The translations under genes and the position numbers were made by a program. The notes beneath the pieces are model-generated. The model was not told the origin of the DNA and ran no database searches. It saw only the letters and a list, made by a program, of their open reading frames with translations. Positions 8,135 through 14,366 of a stretch of DNA of 14,719 nt are shown piece after piece; position 1 is the stretch's first letter, and every line of letters starts with the position of its first letter. The stretch covers positions 1-14,719 of the forward strand of contig JBFFSQ010000059.1 in NCBI GenBank assembly GCA_041572275.1, in the 5' to 3' direction. This DNA is from JBFFSQ01 sp041572275. GTDB taxonomy: Bacteria; Pseudomonadota; Gammaproteobacteria; SZUA-229.

Positions 8135-8163
8135 CTTATACCCTTTGTACTTAATGTCAACAA
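8135..8163 (-). promoter_or_regulatory. Predicted sigma70 promoter of the cold-shock gene
   Basis: On the minus strand, TTGTTG (8163-8158), a 17-nt spacer, and TATAAG (8140-8135) form a good sigma70 match; TTGACA at 8160-8155 overlaps the -35. The start point would fall near 8128, leaving a leader of about 155 nt before the ATG at 7972. A perfect 6-bp inverted repeat with a 4-nt loop (AAGCTG/CAGCTT, 8122-8137) overlaps the -10 and start point and could be an operator or a 5'-end hairpin. The rest of the gap up to 8269 holds nothing else I can call. Confidence 0.5.
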
Positions 8164-8269
8164 TAATCGTATTTAAAACGAATCTTAAGCAGGGCTATTC
8201 AGCTACTAACAATTATATATGCTGCTATATATTGGGTAATAGTGTGATCATACAGTGGGGTTAAGGCAT

Positions 8270-8548
8270 CTATTCATCTTTCCAGGGTGTGAAGATCTCT
8301 AAATGTTCTGGATTGACACATAGGCGATTAATGCAATTATGGCGAGCAAATGAGCCTTTAGGAATAGGCCCAATAAATGCCATATAACTCACTTCCTGTG
8401 CACCCTCCATTTTCGTTTGCTGGCTATCATCCTTTATCATGAGTTTACCATAGCCACTATTCGATATCTGACCTGTCCATAACCAGCATTCACTATTATC
8501 GTATTTAATTATATTCGCCAGTATTTTTTTCTGAAGGTATTTGTTCAT
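8270..8548 (-). CDS. Small HNH endonuclease-like protein
   Basis: A 92-residue protein resembling free-standing HNH homing-type nucleases (HNH_3-like): CWLWTGQISNSGYGKL (residues 21-36), then VSYMAFIGPIPKGSFARHNC (53-72) and LCVNPEHLEIFTP (76-88). His70 and the later Asn79/His82 fit the HNH catalytic and metal-binding positions, so it may cut or nick DNA. The frame is open further upstream (to 8683), but that part overlaps the DCC gene, so I choose the ATG at 8546-8548; its ribosome site is weak. The first 44 bp overlap the end of the DCC gene in another frame. Such nucleases are often mobile or phage-derived, and this may be a late arrival at the end of the photolyase operon. No intron or intein is visible around it. 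Confidence 0.72.
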   Translation of the reverse strand: MNKYLQKKILANIIKYDNSECWLWTGQISNSGYGKLMIKDDSQQTKMEGAQEVSYMAFIGPIPKGSFARHNCINRLCVNPEHLEIFTPWKDE

Positions 8549-8969
8549 GATGGTTTTTTCGTTCGTTAGCCTGTTTATTATGAGAGATATCTGGTAAGCA
8601 ACTGGCGCAATTTGATTTACCCATGAGTAGCTGAGAAATTCTATTTCTGTAACGAGCGAATAGTAGATATACAGTATCGGCAATAATACGAATTACAGGC
8701 CAGCGTAAGATTGTCAGCCATTTGTGTTTGCCAACTAAAGACCAGGCACGGTGAGTTACATCGAGACCTAATAGTAGTTCACCACTATCCAGCTGACCAT
8801 GTAAAATCCGATTAGCCTTTTTTACATCAATGTGTGGAAACTGATCATTAAAGTCATCTTCATGGATATTAACCAAGTTAAGTTTGCATCCATTATCATA
8901 TGCTTTTAATTGTCTCATCTCTGCTATGCATAATGGGCATTTGCCGTCATAGAAAATGGTCAGAGTCAC
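8505..8969 (-). CDS. DCC family thiol-disulfide oxidoreductase-like protein (DUF393)
   Basis: A 154-residue protein starting on GTG with a good AAGGAC ribosome site 7 nt away. It has the family signature YDGKCPLC (residues 7-14), a CxxC in a thioredoxin-like strand-turn, and later blocks typical of DUF393 (a G-D--H-AW-type motif LLGLDVTHRAWSLVG, 66-80, then RWPVIRIIADTVY and FARYRNRIS). A second CxxC pair, CASC at 121-124, ends the conserved part; the remaining 30 residues are hydrophilic, overlap the HNH gene and look non-conserved. The family is thought to do thiol redox chemistry but has no firmly assigned substrate. It lies 41 bp after cbiX in the same direction and is probably co-transcribed with photolyase. 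Confidence 0.85.
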   Translation of the reverse strand: MTLTIFYDGKCPLCIAEMRQLKAYDNGCKLNLVNIHEDDFNDQFPHIDVKKANRILHGQLDSGELLLGLDVTHRAWSLVGKHKWLTILRWPVIRIIADTVYLLFARYRNRISQLLMGKSNCASCLPDISHNKQANERKNHHEQIPSEKNTGEYN

Positions 8970-9010
8970 TGCTTTGTCCTTTCACTGCTATAAATAGATT
9001 TATCGATATA

Positions 9011-9376
9011 TTATCGATTGTTGACGGTATCCTTTATTAGATCCACCATCATAGCTGCACCGCCAATATGGGGTAGTATGGTCATGGGAACATCTTTATG
9101 CATGGTTCTTGCCTTATCTACCTCAGCCGGCACATCTTCCTGAACATGGCGGCCTGCTGACAGGAAGTAGGGGATTACACAGACATCAGTGGCGCCTTGT
9201 TTGACACAAACATCAATCGCATCAGGTATAAGTGGTTCTGCAAGCTCTAGAAAGCCGGCTTCAACAATAGGGTATTCATTTTTCATTGCTTCACTGATTA
9301 CTTTAGATAAAGCAATTACTTCATCATTGGATGCCTGGCGACGACTGCCGTGGGCAACGAGTACAAGTGCTTTCAT
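9011..9376 (-). CDS. cbiX: Small CbiX/SirB-type sirohydrochlorin chelatase
   Basis: A 121-residue single-domain class II chelatase, the length of the short archaeal-type CbiX and about half of full-length bacterial forms, which duplicate this unit. It shows LVAHGSRR (residues 6-13, with metal-ligand His9), the GFLELAEP motif (41-48) and IPYFLSAGRHVQEDVP (68-83, with His77). It would insert Co2+ (anaerobic B12 route) or Fe2+ (siroheme) into sirohydrochlorin; the metal cannot be told from sequence. A short unit must dimerise to build the full active site. The ATG has a good AGGAA ribosome site. It follows photolyase by 37 bp in an operon headed by a B12-binding regulator, which makes a cobalamin link tempting. 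Confidence 0.88.
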   Translation of the reverse strand: MKALVLVAHGSRRQASNDEVIALSKVISEAMKNEYPIVEAGFLELAEPLIPDAIDVCVKQGATDVCVIPYFLSAGRHVQEDVPAEVDKARTMHKDVPMTILPHIGGAAMMVDLIKDTVNNR

Positions 9377-9413
9377 AGTGGTTCCTGTGTGCTTGTATTA
9401 TAAATAATTTAAA

Positions 9414-10784
9414 TTAGTTACTGGTTAAGTGTTTGTATTTTTCAAGTGCTAGACTGCGACTACTGGCTAAATCAACAATGGGGTTTTTGCTTGTTCTGTT
9501 CTTTAGCCACTGATTGACATAGGCTTTATCTTTGTCGAATTTATGTTCTTGTGTGTTGGGATTGAAAATCCTGAAATAGGGTGCAGCATCAACGCCGCAA
9601 CCTGCTACCCATTGCCAGCCCATGCAGTTATTGGCAAGGTCAGCATCTACCAGAGTATTCCAGAACCAGTGTGCACCATCTTTCCAGGAAATACCCATGT
9701 TCTTGGTTAGCAGTGAAGCCACTAGCATGCGAACGCGATTATGCATCCAGCCTGTTTCCCATAGCTGTTTCATGCCAGCATCGATGATGGCTATGCCGGT
9801 TTTGCCCTGTTGCCATGCATGTAACTGGGTCTGGTTACTTTTCCAGAATGATGGCCTAAATTTGGTATTCATTGGTTGGGTTGTGGTTTGCGGGAAGTGC
9901 CAGAGAATATAGCGGGCAAATTCACGCCAGATTAACTGGCGCATAAAGGTTTCTGCAGCATTTCCTATGTGACCACCCTGAAGTTCAATTAGAGGTGCCA
10001 GTGCAGTAATGATTTGTCGGGGACTGACTTCACCGAAGTGAAGGTGAGGTGAAATCTCAGAGGTGGCATTGCTGGCAGGAAAATCACGCTGGATGGCATA
10101 GTCCTTGATTAAATTGTCTACAAAGTAATCAAGTTGTTTTAATGCGGATGCTTCGCCCGGTGACCAGTATTTATGTAACTTCTCATGCCACGGATATTGA
10201 TCGAGCAAATCAAGCTGTTCAAGTTTTAGTGTTGCAGTTTTTAATACTGCTGATGTTGCATCTGTTTTTTTATTTTCAGTTGTATTGTGATAGAAATCAG
10301 CTAGCCGTAATTCATTGCGTAGTTTTTTATAAAATGGTGTAAATACTTTATAAGCAGTTTTATTGCTAACAGTGAGAAACTGATCGGGCTGTGTTAACAA
10401 GCCATCTTGAAAACGTTTTATACTAATATTCTGTTTGGCCAAATACTGTTCTATTTGTTCTTCACATATTCTGCGTTGAGGCTCGTACCGGTTAGTCCAG
10501 GCGATGGCATCTATAGCATTATCTATGGCCAGTTGCTTGATAGTATCGACTGAATTTCCTTTGAAAAAATGTAGTTTGATGCCAAGTTGAGAAAGCTCGA
10601 TCGATAGTTTTTTCAGACTATGATGCAGCCACCAGCGTGAAGCAGCACCTTCAGACCATGGGGCGTCTTCATCTGGGCTATGGATATAAACGGCTATAAT
10701 CGGTTTGCCCTGCTGCATTGCCCAGTTCAATGCAGGATTGTGATGAATACGTAAATCACGCTGAAACCAGAGTAATGTGTTCAT
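9414..10784 (-). CDS. phr: Deoxyribodipyrimidine (CPD) photolyase, class I
   Basis: A 456-residue flavoprotein that uses blue/near-UV light to split cyclobutane pyrimidine dimers. The N-terminal antenna domain (about 1-130) opens with LLWFQRDLRIHHNPAL. The FAD-binding helical domain (about 195-456) has SPHLHFGEVSPRQ (245-257), WREFARYILWHFP, TGWMHNRVRM (344-353), DADLANN and GWQWVAG (389-395), and DAAPYFRIFNP (399-409). Trp295, Trp367 and Trp390 line up with the E. coli electron-transfer triad. In the flavin pocket two positions that are usually Ser are Cys (387 and 396). I start at the ATG with GAGGAAG six nt upstream, rather than the TTG two codons earlier, which would abut that ribosome site. 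The start lies 2 nt after the stop of the regulator gene, so the two are surely co-transcribed. Confidence 0.96.
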   Translation of the reverse strand: MNTLLWFQRDLRIHHNPALNWAMQQGKPIIAVYIHSPDEDAPWSEGAASRWWLHHSLKKLSIELSQLGIKLHFFKGNSVDTIKQLAIDNAIDAIAWTNRYEPQRRICEEQIEQYLAKQNISIKRFQDGLLTQPDQFLTVSNKTAYKVFTPFYKKLRNELRLADFYHNTTENKKTDATSAVLKTATLKLEQLDLLDQYPWHEKLHKYWSPGEASALKQLDYFVDNLIKDYAIQRDFPASNATSEISPHLHFGEVSPRQIITALAPLIELQGGHIGNAAETFMRQLIWREFARYILWHFPQTTTQPMNTKFRPSFWKSNQTQLHAWQQGKTGIAIIDAGMKQLWETGWMHNRVRMLVASLLTKNMGISWKDGAHWFWNTLVDADLANNCMGWQWVAGCGVDAAPYFRIFNPNTQEHKFDKDKAYVNQWLKNRTSKNPIVDLASSRSLALEKYKHLTSN

Positions 10785-10786
10785 GG

Positions 10787-11752
10787 TCAACTTCCTCGGC
10801 TTGATCCTGAGAAGGCTGGAATGTGACTCTCAAATACCCTTAGAGCAACTGAAATATTTGCACCTAATAAAATCCCACCCGCTGATTCAAATCTATCCGT
10901 ATTGATCAGTTCATTGGGGCCACCTATAAATACGGGTGTATCGAGTTGTGGTATCAGATTCACCAGTTCGCTGTCCAGGTTCGAATCTATTTGAGTTTGC
11001 ACAGCTAAAATAACGGCTTTTGCCGCAGAGCGTTGTGTAATATAAGGCAGCTGGTCGAGGGGTAAATTGGCACCAAAATATAATACCCGGTAACCACGAG
11101 TAAGAGCTGAGAGGGCAAACAGCATCAGACCAATTTCATGAAAGTTTCCTGGTGCACAGGCGCAAATGATGCGAGCACCTCTCGCCTGTGAGTAGGCATG
11201 GTGAAACCTGGCACCCAGCCTGTTTTTAAGCCAGCTGGTATAAAAATGCTCTTCAGCTATGCCTCTTTCAGGATGTTCTTTCCAGGCAGTTCCAAGCCGT
11301 GCAATAGTGGGCTCAATCAGTCGCTCGGTGACCATATCAACAGGATAAAGGGATGAAGCCTCATTATATATGGTATCAATACGTTCGATGTTGAAGTCAC
11401 TGGTCGCTTCTAGACTGGCCTGTATAAAGTTTTGCCATACCGAGGACATTTCAGTCGTATCATCTATACCCGTAGTCGCCTCAGAAATACCCGTCTTGTG
11501 TTTCTCGTTTGCGAGCATCTGTGCAATTTTACCCAGTGAATGACCATCATTGAGCAGGTTAAGAATTTTCAACACCCGTTGCCTGTCGGCCTGGCAATAG
11601 AGTCTATGTCCCTTGGGGGTACGTTCTGGTTGAAGCAGGCCATACCGTCTTTCCCATGCCCTCAGTGTGGAAGTGCCGACACCGCTCAGCTCGGATAAAG
11701 TGCGTATCGGAAACCGCTCCAGATCAAGGTTTTGCCGGGTTTTGTCGCTCAT
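10787..11752 (-). CDS. MerR-type regulator with cobalamin-binding domain (LitR/CarH photoreceptor class)
   Basis: A 321-residue protein. Residues about 14-80 form a MerR winged-helix (IRTLSELSGVGTSTLRAWERRYGLL, in a segment from 16 to 40, then TPKGHRLY). Residues about 105-185 form a helical B12 cap with Trp157 and Glu168-His169, comparable to the W-x9-EH motif of CarH but one residue longer. Residues about 192-310 form a Rossmann B12-binding domain with NFHEIG (203-208, His205 as likely axial ligand) and FIGGP (275-279). Known relatives bind adenosylcobalamin in the dark, repress carotenoid or photolyase genes, and release DNA in light. It heads an operon with photolyase and lies divergent from the DUF523 gene, with paired TGTACA sites between, so autorepression is likely. 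A good AGGT ribosome site precedes the ATG. Confidence 0.9.
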   Translation of the reverse strand: MSDKTRQNLDLERFPIRTLSELSGVGTSTLRAWERRYGLLQPERTPKGHRLYCQADRQRVLKILNLLNDGHSLGKIAQMLANEKHKTGISEATTGIDDTTEMSSVWQNFIQASLEATSDFNIERIDTIYNEASSLYPVDMVTERLIEPTIARLGTAWKEHPERGIAEEHFYTSWLKNRLGARFHHAYSQARGARIICACAPGNFHEIGLMLFALSALTRGYRVLYFGANLPLDQLPYITQRSAAKAVILAVQTQIDSNLDSELVNLIPQLDTPVFIGGPNELINTDRFESAGGILLGANISVALRVFESHIPAFSGSSRGS

Positions 11753-11784
11753 TGTTTACCTGCTAGTCCAGAATATGGAAATAA

Positions 11785-11812
11785 ATTGTACAAGAATAAT
11801 TGAAATGTACAA
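11785..11812 (-). promoter_or_regulatory. Predicted promoter of the regulator-photolyase operon
   Basis: On the minus strand, TTGTAC (11812-11807), a 16-nt spacer, and TACAAT (11790-11785) form a sigma70-type promoter. The start point would be near 11778, about 26 nt before the ATG. Both TGTACA half-sites overlap it, one on the -35 and one on the -10, which fits repression by the adjacent B12-binding regulator. Confidence 0.55.
11787..11811. promoter_or_regulatory. Candidate LitR/CarH-type operator (TGTACA-N13-TGTACA)
   Basis: Two perfect TGTACA palindromes, at 11787-11792 and 11806-11811, are separated by 13 bp. From memory, LitR-type regulators in Pseudomonas recognise paired TGTACA-like half-sites about 12 bp apart. 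The pair here sits over both divergent promoters. Single TGTACA hexamers occur elsewhere in the window (6553-6558 and 12413-12418) but inside genes and unpaired. Confidence 0.65.
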
Positions 11813-11828
11813 GTTTTTTGTCTAATAT
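11800..11828 (+). promoter_or_regulatory. Predicted promoter of the DUF523 operon
   Basis: TTGAAA (11800-11805), a 17-nt spacer and TAATAT (11823-11828) form a close sigma70 match. The start point would be near 11835, about 30 nt before the ATG. The second TGTACA half-site lies in the spacer, so the regulator made by the divergent operon could block it. Confidence 0.55.
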
Positions 11829-11864
11829 CTAATTCAAGCTTACAGAGAACTGGAGATGTTGGCA

Positions 11865-12827
11865 ATGAGTTCACAATTAACTAAACGTCCTGTGATTGGG
11901 GTCAGTGCCTGTCTAGTGGGTCGGCCGGTGCGATTTGACGGTGGCCATAAGCAAAACCATTTCATTAATTCTATTCTGTCACAGCACATGGATTTAGAGC
12001 CCATGTGTCCAGAAATGGGGATGGGCTTGACTGTGCCCAGACCAACGATACAGTTGCGTCAGCAGGAATCAGAGGTGCGACTGGTACACAGTAAAGATCC
12101 AGACAAGGATCTGACTGAGCAAATGCAAGGTTATGCCAAGGCAAGGCTGGATAGTCTTTCGCAGCTGGATGGCTTTATCTTCAAAAAAGACTCACCGAGT
12201 TGCGGTGTGTTTCGCGTTCCTGTGGTAATCAATGATGATGGCTATAGAGAAAGAAATGGAATCGGACTATTTGCCAAAGCCTTTGTTGAGCGTTATCCAT
12301 TGATCCCTGTTGAAGAGGAGGGACGCTTGAATGACGCTACCCTGTGTGAAAACTTTTTTGAACGTGTTTATGCCTGGCGTCGCTGGAAAGAAATTGTTGA
12401 TGCTGATCGCAATGTACAGGGGCTGATTGAATTTCATGCCCGGCATAAATTGATGTTGATGGCACGTGGTAGTCATTATTACCAGGAGTTGGGTCGCATC
12501 GTGGCTGGTACATCGTTGAAGGATCTAGCGCAACGTCGACAGCACTACATTGAGCGATTTATGGAGGTAATGAAATTAACTACTCATCGAGGACGTCAGG
12601 TAAACGTACTGCAGCATATTATGGGTTATCTAAAGCAGGCGCTCAGTCGTGAAGACAAACAGGAATTACTGTCAGTGTTTGAAGCCTATCGTCAACGGCA
12701 AATACCTTTAATTACACCACTGACGTTACTGCAGCATTATCTACGGATACACCCACAACCCTATATTAATCAGCAGCATTATCTTGCGCCTTTTCCCGAA
12801 CAACTTGCATTGAGGTCATCGTTATGA
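11865..12827 (+). CDS. DUF523-DUF1722 protein (TudS-like Fe-S domain fused to YbgA-like domain)
   Basis: A 320-residue protein. The N-terminal DUF523 domain (about 8-155) has VSACLVG (Cys16), EPMCPEMGMGLTVPRP (Cys48) and KKDSPSCGVF (Cys113). These three cysteines match the [4Fe-4S] ligands of the characterised DUF523 enzyme TudS, which removes sulfur from 2-thiouracil. The C-terminal DUF1722 domain (about 185-305) has FHARHKLMLMARG and VNVLQHIMGYLK. In E. coli the DUF1722 protein YbgA is encoded next to phrB, so the neighbourhood with photolyase is conserved. Inference: removal of thiolated or photodamaged pyrimidine bases in the cytoplasm, linked to UV stress. I choose this ATG because GGAG lies 9 nt upstream; the ATG at 11856 directly abuts that GGAG. 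It overlaps the next gene by 4 bp. Confidence 0.9.
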   Translation: MSSQLTKRPVIGVSACLVGRPVRFDGGHKQNHFINSILSQHMDLEPMCPEMGMGLTVPRPTIQLRQQESEVRLVHSKDPDKDLTEQMQGYAKARLDSLSQLDGFIFKKDSPSCGVFRVPVVINDDGYRERNGIGLFAKAFVERYPLIPVEEEGRLNDATLCENFFERVYAWRRWKEIVDADRNVQGLIEFHARHKLMLMARGSHYYQELGRIVAGTSLKDLAQRRQHYIERFMEVMKLTTHRGRQVNVLQHIMGYLKQALSREDKQELLSVFEAYRQRQIPLITPLTLLQHYLRIHPQPYINQQHYLAPFPEQLALRSSL

Positions 12828-14062
12828 AAGCAGCATCTCAAATGAATGATTTGTGTATTCATCTGCACAGTCTTGCTCATGTGAAATTCTCTGCACACTG
12901 GCAGGATGACATAGGTGATCACGCAGCCATACATCACGTGGAGAAATTTAATGTCTGGCGCGATATCGATCTGCTACCAGAGTCTTTGATTGGTGACATC
13001 CTGGATCAGCCTGTGGGCAGAGGAAAGACTCATTCTTTCAAGGCCGGCGAGATTATGCCAACCTGGCAATCCAGTCAGTTAGTCACGGTACCTGCTAAAA
13101 ACTTTACTGGCCGTTTTCGTAATGGTCAACCGATACAACCCAGAGCAGGACGCTTTTACCCCAAGGGCATGATTAGCGGAGTTAATGATGTCTATAGTGA
13201 AAATATGTTTCCAACACGTGTGGTTGCGATACACGATAATGAAATCGTGCTGGATTATAATCAGCCACTTGCAGGACAAAAGATTGACCTCGAAGTAGAG
13301 ATAGTCGATATATTCCCGCCTGCGGATGAACACGGTGGTCGTTGCAATGATGTAATTCAGGATATGCTAACCAATGGCCCGGGTATGCAAATGCCGTATA
13401 AAGGTACAGTTACTGATTTTTTTGTTCAGGGAGCATTTGATCGTATCGATGAAACGACTGATAGTAATTTTTATCAGCAGCAAAGAAAAGTCCATCATCT
13501 GGATGCCAATGCCCGACAAAGTATTGCAGATCTTTATGGTCATCAGATCGCGAATGGCAGCAAAGTTCTGGATTTAATGGCAAGTTGGGAGTCACATTTA
13601 CCTCAATCACGGAACGATATTGAACTCAGTGGTCTTGGCATGAATAAATATGAGCTTAAGGCTAATTCACAATTGAGTGATTATCGGTTGCATGATCTTA
13701 ACCAGAATCCGGCACTTCCTTATGAAGACGAAAGTTTCGATGTGGTAATTTGTACTGCATCTGTTGAGTATCTGATTCAGCCACTGCGAGTGTTTGCTGA
13801 AATTAGGCGAATTCTTAAGCCTGGTGGTCAATGTATGATGACATTTTCTAATCGCTGGTTCCCAACTAAATCGATTGCACTCTGGTCAGAGATGCATGAA
13901 TTTGAACGCGTGGGACTGGTGATTGAATATTTTCGACAATCTGGATGGTCTGGAAAGATTAATACCTTATCCAGTCGTGGCCTGCATCGACCAGTCGATG
14001 ACCCACATTATGCAAAAACACAAATTACTGATCCTGTTTATGCGGTTTGGTCCCAGAAGTAA
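12824..14062 (+). CDS. FKBP-like domain fused to a SAM-dependent methyltransferase
   Basis: A 412-residue two-part protein. Residues about 85-165 resemble a SlyD/FKBP-type prolyl isomerase, most clearly RFYPKGMISGV and the hallmark DYNQPLAGQKIDLEVEI (144-160). Residues about 243-412 are a class I methyltransferase of a distinctive group: VLDLMASWESHLP (248-260) replaces the glycine-rich motif I, followed by GLGMNKYEL, HDLNQNPALPYEDESFDVV, ASVEYL and RRILKPGG, then FSNRWFPTKSIALW. That LDL-SSW-SHLP pattern also occurs, as I recall, in plant plastid proteins. Substrate unknown. The N-terminal 80 residues are not recognised. The ATG overlaps the DUF523 stop (ATGA) with GAGG about 8 nt upstream, so translation is coupled and a shared pathway is likely. 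Confidence 0.85.
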   Translation: MKAASQMNDLCIHLHSLAHVKFSAHWQDDIGDHAAIHHVEKFNVWRDIDLLPESLIGDILDQPVGRGKTHSFKAGEIMPTWQSSQLVTVPAKNFTGRFRNGQPIQPRAGRFYPKGMISGVNDVYSENMFPTRVVAIHDNEIVLDYNQPLAGQKIDLEVEIVDIFPPADEHGGRCNDVIQDMLTNGPGMQMPYKGTVTDFFVQGAFDRIDETTDSNFYQQQRKVHHLDANARQSIADLYGHQIANGSKVLDLMASWESHLPQSRNDIELSGLGMNKYELKANSQLSDYRLHDLNQNPALPYEDESFDVVICTASVEYLIQPLRVFAEIRRILKPGGQCMMTFSNRWFPTKSIALWSEMHEFERVGLVIEYFRQSGWSGKINTLSSRGLHRPVDDPHYAKTQITDPVYAVWSQK

Positions 14063-14085
14063 GACTTAGACACATGAGGTTAGTC

Positions 14086-14322
14086 ATGAATATACATACA
14101 TTAGATCCGATTACACTAAATGATGTTACAGATCTTGAGAATGCACCTTTTGTTATTGAAGGCGAAGGTAAGGGAGCGATAAAAATCTATTTTGAATCCG
14201 AAGAAAATAAGCGTGAATATCTAGGGACGCCTATGCATGGTTCGGAAGGTATTACTGGCTCGACAATGAAACAGATTTTTGATGAAATGGCCGATAACCC
14301 TGATACAGGATCAATAAACTAA
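14086..14322 (+). CDS. Small acidic protein of unknown function (78 aa)
   Basis: I do not recognise a family. An open frame runs back to 14047, but the ATG at 14086 has a GAGGT ribosome site 5 nt upstream and avoids overlap with the methyltransferase gene, so I start there. The 78-residue product has no signal peptide or membrane segment and is acidic. It has a central stretch that looks like beta strands (APFVIEGEGKGAIKIYFESEENK in two runs, about residues 20-42) and a polar tail ending NPDTGSIN. It lies 23 nt after the FKBP-methyltransferase gene and is almost certainly in the same operon, which suggests a role as a partner or regulator of that group. No metal-binding or catalytic motif is visible. 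Confidence 0.75.
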   Translation: MNIHTLDPITLNDVTDLENAPFVIEGEGKGAIKIYFESEENKREYLGTPMHGSEGITGSTMKQIFDEMADNPDTGSIN

Positions 14323-14366
14323 GAGGCGGTTAAAAAGTAATTTATCCAGCCTTGTAATTGAAGAAT

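Noticed and set aside
8214..8232. ATATAT-GCTGCT-ATATAT as terminator of the HNH operon
   Set aside because: The stem is only 6 A-T pairs with no T run, too weak to call.
8549..8683. Longer N-terminus for the HNH protein
   Set aside because: It would overlap the conserved part of the DCC gene, and the added residues do not resemble the HNH family.
9622..9912. Plus-strand open frame of 96 codons
   Set aside because: It is antisense to the conserved FAD domain of photolyase and has no protein signature.
10785..10790. TTG start for photolyase overlapping the regulator stop
   Set aside because: The GAGGAAG ribosome site would touch the TTG directly, while it is correctly placed for the ATG at 10784.
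12413..12418. TGTACA as an additional regulator site
   Set aside because: It is a single unpaired hexamer inside a coding region, expected by chance at this length.
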